Assembly: GCF_002056795.1 (NCBI RefSeq) | Contig: NZ_CP020104.1 | Span: forward strand, 3,173,001 to 3,237,000 | Direction of reading: 5' to 3' | DNA: 64,000 nt | Source of the DNA: Spirosoma aerolatum | GTDB lineage: Bacteria; Bacteroidota; Bacteroidia; Cytophagales; Spirosomataceae | Part shown: piece after piece, positions 25,862 to 35,600 of the stretch | How the letters are laid out: every line of letters begins with the position of its first letter | How positions within the stretch are numbered: position 1 is the stretch's first letter | The notes under the pieces: model-generated | Databases searched by the model: none | What the model saw: the letters and a program-made list of their open reading frames with translations, nothing else | Told to the model about the DNA's origin: nothing | Translations under genes and position numbers: made by a program

Positions 25862-26626
25862 ATGCGCCTTGTGATTCTTACTCAGGATGATCCTTTCTAT
25901 CTTGCCCGTAATATTGATTATTTATTGAAAAAATTACCACCTTATGCCGAAGTGGTAGCAACGGTGGTGTTCGACGTGTCGCCATTTGGAAAGCGAGAGA
26001 CATTTACCGAGAAGATGAAAAAAACCTACGACATCTTCGGCTTCCCATTTTTTGTTCGGTACGGCCTAAAATTCGTTGCATCTAAATTAAACAGTCAGAA
26101 TAATGTTCGGAAGGTACTTGCTGATCGAAACATTCCGCTGATTCATATCGAAGGAAACATCAATAAAGACGAAAACCTGGATAAGCTCCGGGCTTACAAG
26201 CCTGATCTGTTTGTGTCGATTGCTGGTAACCAGATTTTCAGACAGAAATTGCTCGATGTAGCGACGCATGGCTGCATTAACCTGCATACAGCCTTATTGC
26301 CAAAGTATCGTGGCCTGATGCCTTCGTTCTGGGTGCTGAAAAATGGCGAAACACATACAGGGGTGTCCGTATTTTTTGTGGATGAAGGAATCGACAGTGG
26401 TCCCATTCTGGTCCAGAAAAAGCTTCCTATTGGTACTATGAGTCAGGCAGAACTGATCGACGTTACCAAAAAAATGGGCATGGATGCCATTCTGGAATCA
26501 ATTGAAAAAATTCACTCGGGCAAGTACGAACTCATTGAAAATGATGCCTCGCAGATGACCTATTTTACATTTCCTACCCGCGAGGATGTGCAGGCTTTCC
26601 GGGCAGCAGGAAAGCGATTTTATTAA
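25862..26626 (+). CDS. Formyltransferase-family protein (methionyl-tRNA / sugar N-formyltransferase fold)
   Basis: This is a 254-residue protein with the formyltransferase core at about residues 75-205: GCINLHTALLPKYRGLMP (Asn and His of the catalytic triad) and SVFFVDEGIDSGPILVQKKL (Asp). There is no C-terminal tRNA-binding domain, so a sugar or small-molecule formyltransferase using 10-formyl-THF is more likely than Fmt. The position inside a polysaccharide locus supports N-formylation of an amino sugar, consistent with the DegT aminotransferase at 43659 (inference). Confidence 0.82.
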   Translation: MRLVILTQDDPFYLARNIDYLLKKLPPYAEVVATVVFDVSPFGKRETFTEKMKKTYDIFGFPFFVRYGLKFVASKLNSQNNVRKVLADRNIPLIHIEGNINKDENLDKLRAYKPDLFVSIAGNQIFRQKLLDVATHGCINLHTALLPKYRGLMPSFWVLKNGETHTGVSVFFVDEGIDSGPILVQKKLPIGTMSQAELIDVTKKMGMDAILESIEKIHSGKYELIENDASQMTYFTFPTREDVQAFRAAGKRFY

Positions 26627-26720
26627 AGAAGGACGAAAATAACTAAGCGGGAGTGAATGGGCAATGGATTGAAAGACCCCCTTCGCTCCCTCCCCTGTCT
26701 TTCTCTCTTACCCCTTGTTT

Positions 26721-27575
26721 ATGAATATCCTGACGTTTGATATTGAAGAGTGGTTTCATATTCTGGATAACGCATCGACCCGCACCGAAGCCGACTGGGG
26801 GCGTTATGAAACGCGTATTTATCAGAATATGGATCTGATTTTCCAGCTTTTGGAGGATACTAAAAGCCGGGCTACGTTTTTCTGCCTGGGCTGGGTGGCT
26901 GATAAACATCCCGATGTGATTCGGCGAATCGACGCGGCTGGTTATGAGATTGCTACCCATTCGTACGCCCATCAGCTCGCCTATGAACAAACGCCCCAGG
27001 AGTTTCAGGAGGATTTGGCCCGTTCCATTAAACATTTACAGGATTTGACAGGAAAAAAGGTGCGGTCGTACCGTGCACCTGGTTTCTCTGTTAAAGCGTA
27101 TAATCGGTGGGTATTTCCGATTCTGATCGAGCAAGGGATCGAGATTGATTGCTCCGTATTTTCGGCTCGACGGGCGCATGGGGGCGATGCTTCACTGAAT
27201 ATGTTCGAACCAGGGTACCTGAATGTAGAGGGGACACTTCTGAAGGAGTTTCCCATTAATACGGCAGCCGTAGTTGGTCAGGACCTGATTTTTTCGGGTG
27301 GTGGCTATTTTCGATTGTTCCCTTATTCGGTTATCAAGGGGCTGATGCGACGATCCCCCTATGTGATGACCTATTTCCACCCCCGCGATTTCGATGCCGA
27401 GCAACCTATGATTCCTGGCTTAAGTCGTGTACGGCGATTTAAGTCGTATTATGGCCTTAAAAATTGCTTGCCAAAGCTGAAACAGCTCCTTACCGAATTC
27501 CCGTTCGTAGACCTGGCCGAAGCCGATAAGCAGGTGAACTGGGAGCGCGTAATTCAGCGGACAGTATCGCAATAA
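26721..27575 (+). CDS. Polysaccharide deacetylase (NodB fold, DUF3473-type)
   Basis: This is a 284-residue protein starting at ATG 26721 (MNILTFDIEEWFHILDN). A TTG six bases earlier is less likely. NodB motifs are present: FDIEEW, ATFFCLGWVA, THSYAHQ (metal His pair HxxxH) and VRSYRAPGFS. The C-terminal part with YFHPRDFDAEQP and LSRVRRFKSYYGL matches the DUF3473 tail seen in exosortase-associated deacetylases. It removes acetyl groups from GlcNAc-type residues. There is no signal peptide, so it acts in the cytoplasm or on lipid-linked intermediates. It is the last gene of the plus-strand island. Confidence 0.88.
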   Translation: MNILTFDIEEWFHILDNASTRTEADWGRYETRIYQNMDLIFQLLEDTKSRATFFCLGWVADKHPDVIRRIDAAGYEIATHSYAHQLAYEQTPQEFQEDLARSIKHLQDLTGKKVRSYRAPGFSVKAYNRWVFPILIEQGIEIDCSVFSARRAHGGDASLNMFEPGYLNVEGTLLKEFPINTAAVVGQDLIFSGGGYFRLFPYSVIKGLMRRSPYVMTYFHPRDFDAEQPMIPGLSRVRRFKSYYGLKNCLPKLKQLLTEFPFVDLAEADKQVNWERVIQRTVSQ

Positions 27576-27603
27576 TGGCAAAAAACTGGTTGAACGCTAT
27601 TTG

Positions 27604-28758
27604 TTATTTTCGCTTACAGATCTTCTCGTACTCGTCCAGTAATTGCTTGGCCACAACGTCAATATCGTAATAGGTCTTTACCATGTCGGTGGCATTTGTA
27701 GCTATTTGCTGGCGGAGGGCGTCGTTGGTAAGCAGGCTTTCCAGACCTTCGGTTACCGCTTCGGCTGTCAAGCTGGTAAGTAGACCAGCGGCTTTGTGTT
27801 TCCGAATGGCCTCCCCAAAACCGACTCGATCTGAGACGAGGGCAGGTGTACCAGCGGCCATCGCTTCCAGTACAGCCATCGAAAATCCTTCGGAGTAGGA
27901 GGGAAGCGTAAATAAGTCCGCATCGGCAAGGGCAGCTTTCTTGTCATCGCCCGTAAGCATACCTACCAATCGAATCGAATCGCTCAGGTTGTTCTGCTCA
28001 ATAAACTGACGTGTAGCTGCTTCATACCCATCGTCGGAGCCAGCAATGGCTAATAGGGTATTGGGATTGGCGGTAACGTAATCTTTAAAACCGGGCAGGA
28101 GAATATCCAGGCCTTTCTTGATATTTAGTCGGCTCATAAACAGAACCAGCTTCTTATCAGTGGGCAAGTTGAATTTCTGCCGGAATGTCCCCTTGGATGG
28201 AAGCTGGGCAAAGTCGCTCCGTTTAACACCATTTGGGATGATCACGATGTTGGGATGGCGTTGGCCAAGGTAACGCAGTACGTCCTCCTGTTCATCCGTA
28301 TTGTTAATCTGAACCAGATCGGCCCGGCGCAGATAAGCCTTCTGCGCTAGTGTATCCATAAGCTGCTTTTTCCAGTTGTTATGGGCATACACCCAGCGAT
28401 CCAGAACACCGTGGATGGTAATGACTTTTGCTACCGAATGATCAAGCATAAACGGAGACAATGTCCCGAAATGCCATAGTCCATGACAGTGAATGACATC
28501 ATACTCGTGAATATGTTTTTTTAGATACTGATATAGCTCGATGGAAAATTCCCGGAAAAACCGACTGATACCGGTCGTTCGCTTGCACAGAATCAACCGA
28601 GCCCCTTCGGGTACAGTGTATGGTTTTTCGCCAGGCGAAATGGGGCTTAAGATGTCGACCTGATGGCCATAACGAAGCACAACCTGCGTATGGTCGAAAA
28701 TAATCTTAGGGGGGCCACCCGTTTGCCAGGTGTATGCACAGATGTTTAAAATTCGCAT
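27604..28758 (-). CDS. Family 4 glycosyltransferase
   Basis: This is a 384-residue GT-B protein. The N-terminal acceptor domain opens MRILNICAYTWQTGGPPKII. The donor domain has KLVLFMSRLNIKKGLDILLPG, the GSDDGYEAA loop and the E-x7-E motif PSYSEGFSMAVLEAMAAG (about residue 285). It is a retaining transferase that uses a nucleotide-sugar donor. It lies 20 bp downstream of the next GT4 gene in a tight minus-strand operon. Confidence 0.92.
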   Translation of the reverse strand: MRILNICAYTWQTGGPPKIIFDHTQVVLRYGHQVDILSPISPGEKPYTVPEGARLILCKRTTGISRFFREFSIELYQYLKKHIHEYDVIHCHGLWHFGTLSPFMLDHSVAKVITIHGVLDRWVYAHNNWKKQLMDTLAQKAYLRRADLVQINNTDEQEDVLRYLGQRHPNIVIIPNGVKRSDFAQLPSKGTFRQKFNLPTDKKLVLFMSRLNIKKGLDILLPGFKDYVTANPNTLLAIAGSDDGYEAATRQFIEQNNLSDSIRLVGMLTGDDKKAALADADLFTLPSYSEGFSMAVLEAMAAGTPALVSDRVGFGEAIRKHKAAGLLTSLTAEAVTEGLESLLTNDALRQQIATNATDMVKTYYDIDVVAKQLLDEYEKICKRK

Positions 28759-28778
28759 AGATACCGCGAAATAACCGA

Positions 28779-29945
28779 TTATTTCGTGATTTTGATAAAT
28801 CCGTCAAGCATTTCCTGGGCTACGGCCTGGGGTGCATAGGGGGCTATGAACTCTTTGGCAAGCTGGCCCATGAGCCGCGTATTGACGGTGCCATCCATAA
28901 ACTGGATGAGCCGATACGTTAATTGGGCAGGTTGTTCTGGATTAAAAATAAAGCCGTTCTGGCCATCATGTACTATGTCGACGGCGCAGCCGCATCGCTC
29001 TGAAACGATAACTGGTAAGCCACAAGCCATGGCTTCATTGACTACCAGCCCCCATGGTTCTGAATGGCTTGGTAATACTAGTACATCACTGAGAGCCAAT
29101 ACTTCAGGTACGCGAAACCACGGGCGACCCGGTAGTAGTTTAACCCGATCCGCTACGCCCAGATGCTGGATATGATTGATTAGGTTTTCGTGCTCTACTC
29201 CATCCCCCAGCAAAATCAATCCCCAGTCGTTGCGGTTTATCAACCGCTTTCCAGCCTCTGCAAAGGCTGTGATAAGCATAGGGAGATTCTTGATTTCGAT
29301 GAGCCTTCCGACGAAAATAAAATTTTTAGGGCGTAAACCAGCTTTCTGTTGTTGAGAAGCCCGATTGGGTAGCGTTCGTTCGTAAACTGCCAGGAGCGCA
29401 TTGTTGTCAACAGCGTTCTTGCGAAGCAAAATTTTGGCAGGTGGTACGCCCAACTGTATGAGATAATCGGCGGCCTGGCTACCGAAGCAGAAGAAGCCGT
29501 CACACAGTCGAAAAACCCATCGCTTTAGTTGTTCTTTCCAACCACCCCGTTGTTGGTCGGCAGCTGTGCTTTCATTCTGCATAACCACCCGAATTCCCTT
29601 GCTTTTGGCCCAGATCAGCAGCAGAAGCTGTGCCGGATCGTAATAGCCCGTCAGGTTGATTACATCCGGCCGAAATGCAATCGCTCGCTTTAGTAGTACC
29701 TGAGCGCGGTCACGAAGCCCTACCTCCTCGACGTACCGATCGAAAAGCAACTCGTAGTTGTACGAATAAGTAGGGATGCTTTTATACGAAGACGTTTCCA
29801 ATCCTGCACGTGAGCGCTCATTGCGGGCAATCTGAAGCACATTGATGGTTACGTCGTCTCGCTGGTCGACTAATTGTTGCAGAGCCTGGAAAACGCTGGA
29901 TTTATAATGAGCCCATAGCAGGTTATGGACAATAAGAATACGCAT
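28779..29945 (-). CDS. Family 4 glycosyltransferase
   Basis: This is a 388-residue GT-B protein with an N-terminus reading MRILIVHNLLWAHYKSSVFQ, NFIFVGRLIEIKNLPMLI in the donor domain, and PSHSEPWGLVVNEAMACGLP (E-x7-E) near residue 300. Its ATG overlaps the stop codon of the polymerase-like gene (TGATG at 29943-29947), which indicates translational coupling. The sugar and linkage cannot be read from sequence. Confidence 0.92.
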   Translation of the reverse strand: MRILIVHNLLWAHYKSSVFQALQQLVDQRDDVTINVLQIARNERSRAGLETSSYKSIPTYSYNYELLFDRYVEEVGLRDRAQVLLKRAIAFRPDVINLTGYYDPAQLLLLIWAKSKGIRVVMQNESTAADQQRGGWKEQLKRWVFRLCDGFFCFGSQAADYLIQLGVPPAKILLRKNAVDNNALLAVYERTLPNRASQQQKAGLRPKNFIFVGRLIEIKNLPMLITAFAEAGKRLINRNDWGLILLGDGVEHENLINHIQHLGVADRVKLLPGRPWFRVPEVLALSDVLVLPSHSEPWGLVVNEAMACGLPVIVSERCGCAVDIVHDGQNGFIFNPEQPAQLTYRLIQFMDGTVNTRLMGQLAKEFIAPYAPQAVAQEMLDGFIKITK

Positions 29946-31324
29946 CAGGCAGGTTCAGGACTTGGCAAAACGACATACTTCTCCTGAGCTGGCACAGACG
30001 GTTTATCCGATAAGTGGGCTGGAAACAGATGTTCTACTCCCATAAATCGAATCATCAGGCAGAGTGGAAACCAGAATGAAATTTCATTTGGGCGGCCATT
30101 GGTAAATGCCTGAACCAAAATCAGGAAGTAGAAATAGGCTAAAAAAATGCTTAGTGGATTGGGGTTGGTTCGCATAATACGCCAGGCATTTTTTAGAACC
30201 AGCCAATTCAACCCACCAAATAATACCAGTCCTAAAATACCCTGGTTGATTACTGACTCCAGAATAGGAATGTCGAGGTAAAGATATTTGTAGCCATACC
30301 CTAAAACCAGCATGTGCATATGGCTGAAGATGACTAACTGAAGAAACTGGGTACTGACTGAACGGTTAGCAGTGGAGTCATCCAGCACCGCCTTATAATC
30401 GTGACCAGCCGATTTCAAACCAAGCATAGCATAAACCGTTTCCATGTTCCTCGACAAAAAAGCCGTTACATAGTCATATAGTATCAGATACGTAGTAATA
30501 TTTCGCTGGAAGAAATAAACAACGCCAAGGAAGCCCACGAACATAACCATTAGAGGAATTGGTTTTACCAGGCTTCGGGCGGCTGTACGTATCTGGGCGG
30601 GACGAACGTTGAAATACAGAAAAAAACACACCGCGACCAGAAAGGCCAAAATGGCAGAACGAGTTTGAGTAAGTACTAACACGGCGATGTTGACTACACC
30701 TGCGAAAAATGATAGTAGCCGAAAAATCAGAAGTGTATTAGGTCGTACCAGCCAGATAGCGCAGGCCACAACACCCATGTAGGCATTTCGTGAAAACGCG
30801 TGGGGGTTCCCTGAACCGGGATCACCATTGTTCAAGGTAATCGTAGCTCGTTGACCAATCGCCCAGGTAGGGTCGGTAATTAGCGAATAAATAAGCCCCA
30901 GATTGGACGCTAGCGTAAACCAGACCACTACCGGTATAAAATAGGGAATGATGTCATTCGGGATATTGATCAGCAGAAACATAAAAATCAATATGTACGT
31001 GAAGTAGATCATATCCCGTCCTGCATCCTGAAAACCTGGTACACCGTTAAAGATGAACATGTACACGATGCTCAGTAGAATATAGCCCATGCCCATCCAG
31101 AACATGGTGATGTTAGGCCGGTAAAGCCGCCGGAAAACCGTAAAAGGCACCATGAGCAACAACCCGCTTGCCAGTGCTAGGGCTGTAAAGGTGGTACTTC
31201 CCGGAGCCAACCGCATCGTTTCCCGAAAAAAGAATATAAGCGGATACCCATCGACAATGATGCAGATACCAAGCACCATCCGCATAAAATCGAGGGACCG
31301 AACCAGACGAATCAAACCGTTCAT
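29945..31324 (-). CDS. O-antigen ligase / polymerase-like membrane protein (Wzy/WaaL type)
   Basis: This is a 459-residue protein with about 11-12 hydrophobic helices and one longer periplasmic loop (about 300-350). The segment LVLTQTRSAILAFLVAVC matches the conserved RSA motif of the O-antigen ligase/polymerase family. It would join lipid-linked repeat units in the periplasm or ligate the chain to an acceptor. Its presence beside an ABC-type export system is worth noting, because ABC-exported chains do not normally need Wzy. Confidence 0.82.
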   Translation of the reverse strand: MNGLIRLVRSLDFMRMVLGICIIVDGYPLIFFFRETMRLAPGSTTFTALALASGLLLMVPFTVFRRLYRPNITMFWMGMGYILLSIVYMFIFNGVPGFQDAGRDMIYFTYILIFMFLLINIPNDIIPYFIPVVVWFTLASNLGLIYSLITDPTWAIGQRATITLNNGDPGSGNPHAFSRNAYMGVVACAIWLVRPNTLLIFRLLSFFAGVVNIAVLVLTQTRSAILAFLVAVCFFLYFNVRPAQIRTAARSLVKPIPLMVMFVGFLGVVYFFQRNITTYLILYDYVTAFLSRNMETVYAMLGLKSAGHDYKAVLDDSTANRSVSTQFLQLVIFSHMHMLVLGYGYKYLYLDIPILESVINQGILGLVLFGGLNWLVLKNAWRIMRTNPNPLSIFLAYFYFLILVQAFTNGRPNEISFWFPLCLMIRFMGVEHLFPAHLSDKPSVPAQEKYVVLPSPEPA

Positions 31325-31398
31325 AAACAGATCATAATTTTCAGCTTTCGATTTTCAACGTACTGTAAATGTTACCGTATACTGAAAACCGAAAGCAA

Positions 31399-32295
31399 TT
31401 ATCTGGCCTGGCGTAGCCTGAGCCGGTGTATAACGTACATAAATTGACCTTTACCCACAAAAACCAGTAGTTTGCGTATGCGACAATAACGCTGCCAGAA
31501 TGAAGCCCCCAGCGATGAGGTCAGCATCGGCTGGTATTTCATTTTAACAAGCTGATGCTCCTGTAGACCAACCGAACCGGCAATGGTTGAGGACTTGGCA
31601 TCAGGCTGGATCCGAAAGCCGCCCCAGAATCCATCAACATGCCGAAACCTGACGTCAGCCTGCACACCCAATCGGGCTACAATTTCGTAGTCAATTACAA
31701 ATCGTAAGCTTTCGTCAAGATAGCCAATCTGTTCCAGTCGGGTACGTCGCATAAACAACGATTGGTTGAAAACCTGCATTCCTTCGTAAATCTGACATGC
31801 TAAACAGAAATCTGGTGCCCGCATTTCTTCCAGAATAACGTCATCTTCGTCGGTAATATACATATCTCCGAAGAAAACATCGGTATCGGGTGCGTTCCGC
31901 CAGGCTTCAGCTACTCGGCTGAACGCATTTGGCGCAAACACATCGTCGGAGTTCTGAAAAGCAACGTAATCGCCCGTTGCCTGCCGAAACCCCTTATTGA
32001 TGGCATCTGTTTGTCCCCGATCTTTTTCGCTCACCCAACCGGCCAGGTACGGTTCGTATTTTTTAATTATATCAAGACTGCCATCGGTTGAACCGCCATC
32101 GATAATGAAGTATTCCAAATTAGGGTACTTCTGATTTAAGACGCTCAATATGGTCCGTTCCAAATAGTGCGCCTGATTGAAGGAAGGCGTAACGACGGTC
32201 AGCTTTGGGTAATTGCTCTGGCTAGGATTAGCCGTAACGGATGGGCTGTAAGGTTGCGTAACAAACGACCGAAGTGATTTTGGGTTCGAATTCAT
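31399..32295 (-). CDS. Family 2 glycosyltransferase
   Basis: This is a 298-residue protein. After a short N-terminal extension the GT-A core begins KLTVVTPSFNQAHYLERTIL (about residue 27), with FIIDGGSTDGSLDI and FQNSDDVFAPNAF (metal-site DD). It starts 3 bp after the neighbouring GT4 gene stops, so the two share an mRNA. Confidence 0.9.
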   Translation of the reverse strand: MNSNPKSLRSFVTQPYSPSVTANPSQSNYPKLTVVTPSFNQAHYLERTILSVLNQKYPNLEYFIIDGGSTDGSLDIIKKYEPYLAGWVSEKDRGQTDAINKGFRQATGDYVAFQNSDDVFAPNAFSRVAEAWRNAPDTDVFFGDMYITDEDDVILEEMRAPDFCLACQIYEGMQVFNQSLFMRRTRLEQIGYLDESLRFVIDYEIVARLGVQADVRFRHVDGFWGGFRIQPDAKSSTIAGSVGLQEHQLVKMKYQPMLTSSLGASFWQRYCRIRKLLVFVGKGQFMYVIHRLRLRQAR

Positions 32296-32298
32296 GCC

Positions 32299-33408
32299 TT
32301 AGCACATAGATTGATACACCTCCAGCGTTTGCTGAGCCGTTTTGTCGCAAGAGAACAACTTTAGGCGTTGAGCCCCTTTCTGTCGCAATTCTGCACACAG
32401 CGCATCGTCTGTAACAATTCGTTCGATTGCTTCGGCCATGGAATCATCATCTTCAGGATCAAAATAAAGGGCTGCGTCGGCACCCACTTCTGGAAGCGAA
32501 CTGCGGTTACTGAGCACAACCGGGCAGCCACCACTGAAGGCTTCCAGCACAGGCAGCCCAAATCCTTCGTTAAGTGAAGGAAAAACAAAGGCACGGGCAT
32601 GCTGATAAAGATTCATCAGCCCAGCATCGGTTATCGGGCGGTAATGAACCTGTTCGTTGAGACGGCTGGCATAAAACAGCGTTTGCTCTTCATGCGTAAA
32701 CGAACCACCCCCTGTACAAATCAGATGCAGATCAGGGTACCGATGCAAAATGGGCTGAACGGCCCGGAAAAAGCCATTGAAGTTTTTGTACAGTCCTCGT
32801 TTGCCTACATACAGTAGGTAGGGCGCTGGAAAAGGCCGGGCCTGCTGATCGAACGCAGGAACGGATTCGCTTAGGCGGGTCCCTAAATGAATGACTTTTA
32901 CCTTATCGGGGTCGATGGGAAAGTAGCGAAGCAAGTCTTGCTTACTAAACTCTGACACACTAATAATACAGTCGGCCCGGCGCAGAAGTTGTTTTTTTAA
33001 GTCGTAAAGCCCTTCGCCAACTTCAGGATATTGTTTGCCGAACCGTTCGCTGGTTGCATCATGAAAGGTTAAGACAAACGGCTTTTTATTGATCGCTTTC
33101 AGGAAATACCGATGGTAGTAAGTAGGATGGAAAACATCGAACTTACCCGCCCGAACTCGTTGCAGACTATACAATCGATTAAGAACGGAAGCCACTCGGT
33201 GCGCATTACGAAGTTGGGCAAACCCGTGATACCGAAAATGATTGCTAAACGAAGCCTGATCTAAATATTCGTTGTTCGACAGCCGAAGCGACAGCTCAAA
33301 CTCAACGTCTGATCGCTTGGTGAATGAACGCATCAGTTCAAAAAAATAGCGGGAAACGCCCCCATAAGGCAGCCCCGTGAACGATTGATGGTCGAAGAGT
33401 ACTTTCAT
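32299..33408 (-). CDS. Family 4 glycosyltransferase (mannosyltransferase-like)
   Basis: This is a 369-residue GT-B protein. MKVLFDHQSFTGLPYGGVSRYFFELM at the N-terminus (GGVSRYF loop), LLYVGKRGLYKNFNGFFRAV, and PSLNEGFGLPVLEAFSGGCP in the E-x7-E block are typical of WbdA/WbaZ-like mannosyltransferases. Donor identity is not certain. Confidence 0.92.
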   Translation of the reverse strand: MKVLFDHQSFTGLPYGGVSRYFFELMRSFTKRSDVEFELSLRLSNNEYLDQASFSNHFRYHGFAQLRNAHRVASVLNRLYSLQRVRAGKFDVFHPTYYHRYFLKAINKKPFVLTFHDATSERFGKQYPEVGEGLYDLKKQLLRRADCIISVSEFSKQDLLRYFPIDPDKVKVIHLGTRLSESVPAFDQQARPFPAPYLLYVGKRGLYKNFNGFFRAVQPILHRYPDLHLICTGGGSFTHEEQTLFYASRLNEQVHYRPITDAGLMNLYQHARAFVFPSLNEGFGLPVLEAFSGGCPVVLSNRSSLPEVGADAALYFDPEDDDSMAEAIERIVTDDALCAELRQKGAQRLKLFSCDKTAQQTLEVYQSMC

Positions 33409-33524
33409 GTAGGAAAACCTACAAACCAGATGCCGGTTTGTATTTTTCTGAGAAAACGTGCTGACAAAAATAGGGGTATTTGCCGATAAATCCTTTACCT
33501 CTGTTGATTATTCGGTGCGTACTC

Positions 33525-34544
33525 TTATCGAATGGCAGGCAGGTATACCCGGTCAAGAAACCGATTGATGCCCTGCATGGATTGAATCGTTTTGTAGCGC
33601 CAACCACGAATGATACGAGCTTCTGTTTGTTGGCCATAGGCAGGCTGAAGCGTTTCGAATACCGACGGCATATGTTGTAAAATGGCTTGCCGATATGTAT
33701 TTATCAACGTTTTAATAGCTGGCTGCTTCGCCAATATGGTACGATTCTGGTGCGGAAAAAAGCCTTCGTCGGAATTGTATAGACCCTTATAATTAACGAA
33801 TTGCAGGGCTTGATTCTGATCGGAAGGGCCGTTTACCTGCCAGTGCCCGGACGCCGAATGGATTGTTCGTTCCGGTAAGTTCCAGAGCCCCACGTGCCAA
33901 CCCGAATTTTTGACGATAGACACGTTGCGGAAAAAGACTGGCACATGCATGAGCCAAATCTGATCCAGACATAGTCCGGCGCAGAAATTAATAAAAGCTC
34001 GTTCGCGTACCCGATTATCCCACCAGGCCAACATCCGTTCGGTTTCGGCTGATCGTTTAAAAGCTAGAAAATCAGCGTTATAAAGTCCGATGTTCTGGAA
34101 AGCCTTCTCGTCGGGCCACGACTTTGCTGTGGTGCCAGGCATGGCAAAGTCGCGAGTAATAAACGGTGTCAGAATAAAATTTGTGTTCTCCAACTGGGCC
34201 CAGATCGGGTCAGTAGAGGCCGAAAAATGGATGTTGGGGTCGGCATAGATTAGCCGATTTATTTCCGGGTACCGACGGAATGCCTCTGTAATAAACAGAG
34301 GCTTACAGGCCGCAGCAAATTCGGTGGGTGTGTATTGTGCTGACAACGCCTTTCGTTCGTCAACCGGGAGTATATCCTGGATCGGAAGGATCGGATAGGG
34401 TGATGTAAAACCCGGTGGTAACTGGGCAGGGTCATCGGCCAGCCCAATGAGAATAAATGGGTCAGTAGCCGAAAACTGACGGAAACTGTCGCCCAGAGCT
34501 AAAGCCTGGGGTAATTGACGAAGGGTACAGATGGTAAGTAACAC
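33525..34544 (-). CDS. GT-A-type glycosyltransferase-like protein with an altered DxD motif
   Basis: This is a 339-residue protein starting at GTG 34544 (MLLTICTLRQLPQALALGDS), aligned with the start of its paralogue at 37458-38504. Both share TICxxxxLxxAxxLGxS, an F-AAxKPxFI block, QNIGLYNADFLAF-like sequence, a WW pair and a CxGLxxDQxW block. The metal-binding motif is FDPDI in the paralogue but ADPNI here (about residue 99), so one acidic ligand is lost. It is either an altered transferase or an inactive partner (inference). It lies 18 bp upstream of the GT2 gene at 34563. Confidence 0.78.
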   Translation of the reverse strand: MLLTICTLRQLPQALALGDSFRQFSATDPFILIGLADDPAQLPPGFTSPYPILPIQDILPVDERKALSAQYTPTEFAAACKPLFITEAFRRYPEINRLIYADPNIHFSASTDPIWAQLENTNFILTPFITRDFAMPGTTAKSWPDEKAFQNIGLYNADFLAFKRSAETERMLAWWDNRVRERAFINFCAGLCLDQIWLMHVPVFFRNVSIVKNSGWHVGLWNLPERTIHSASGHWQVNGPSDQNQALQFVNYKGLYNSDEGFFPHQNRTILAKQPAIKTLINTYRQAILQHMPSVFETLQPAYGQQTEARIIRGWRYKTIQSMQGINRFLDRVYLPAIR

Positions 34545-34562
34545 AGTAAGCGCAAAACTACG

Positions 34563-35600
34563 TCATTCAAACAAATCGCCCAAAACTGCCAGATAAGGTG
34601 CATACCAGTCGGCAGCCGGATCGGCATATCGGTGGTAATTACCTTTCCACAGGCTGGTTAGAACGGGAATAAAGCGTTTCAGACGATTGTGAGGCAGATT
34701 GCTTCGCATAGTGTAATGTGCTAATTGGCGATAGAGCTGGGGTAAACCCGGTGAATCCTTAGGGATTCGTTCGCCCAAAAGCTGGCTGATTACTTGTAAT
34801 TGAATCTGCTTTTTATGTAACGGTGCTAGTTTGCGGGCCCTATGTCGGGTAAGTCGGTCCCGAAGGCGAATACGTTCACCCACTTCCTGAGGACGAACGC
34901 CCACCTGTTGCTGTACATGCGTTCGGTAGAGCTGCAAAGGCTGGTCTATGAAGTGAACAGCATTTTGGGTGGCGGCAACCAGGGCCATCCAGCCATCGTA
35001 AATATACCCTGGAATTGTCTTCGGAATAGGTATAATCATGGGCAGATACGACTGACGAACAACAGTAGCACATCCCATCATTCGATTTCCATCCAGCAAA
35101 ACATCCATTGTTTCGCCAGCCAGCCAGCGATTTTTGGCTTTTTCGTCAAAGCGAACTGCTTTCCAGAATCGTTCCTCGCGCCCATCCAGATATTCGTCGG
35201 TAACCCAGGCGTCGCAAAATGCCATCTGGGCTTCAGGGTGCTGGATCATGTATTGCGTCATGGTGCTAATTTTTTCTGGTAGCCAGAAATCATCCTGATC
35301 ACAGAGAAAAATCAGATCGCCTTTGCAGGCTGCAATAGCCCGTTCGAAGTTTTTATTATACCCTAAGCGGGTTGTATTGGGTAGAACATGCACATTAAAC
35401 GGTGCTTTGTCGGCCAATTGTTTCAGCAACTCAGGCGTACCATCCGTCGAGCAATCGTCCGAAATGATTACCTCATCGGGTAATTGGTGCTGATGCATCA
35501 GGCTATGCCATTGTACAGGCAGGTAGGTTTTCCCATTGTATGTACAGAGGGCGATAGAAATTGTTGGATTTTGCACAGATGTAGTCATACGCGCAGTCAT
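34563..35600 (-). CDS. Family 2 glycosyltransferase
   Basis: This is a 345-residue protein. I place the start at ATG 35600, whose ATGA overlaps the stop codon of the DUF5672 gene. The longer frame to 35669 lies inside that gene. The core reads TISIALCTYNGKTYLPVQWH, IISDDCSTDGTPE and FLCDQDDFWLPEKI (metal site). The C-terminal 130 residues are helical and typical of rhamnosyltransferase-like GT2 proteins. The exact sugar is unknown. Confidence 0.9.
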   Translation of the reverse strand: MTARMTTSVQNPTISIALCTYNGKTYLPVQWHSLMHQHQLPDEVIISDDCSTDGTPELLKQLADKAPFNVHVLPNTTRLGYNKNFERAIAACKGDLIFLCDQDDFWLPEKISTMTQYMIQHPEAQMAFCDAWVTDEYLDGREERFWKAVRFDEKAKNRWLAGETMDVLLDGNRMMGCATVVRQSYLPMIIPIPKTIPGYIYDGWMALVAATQNAVHFIDQPLQLYRTHVQQQVGVRPQEVGERIRLRDRLTRHRARKLAPLHKKQIQLQVISQLLGERIPKDSPGLPQLYRQLAHYTMRSNLPHNRLKRFIPVLTSLWKGNYHRYADPAADWYAPYLAVLGDLFE

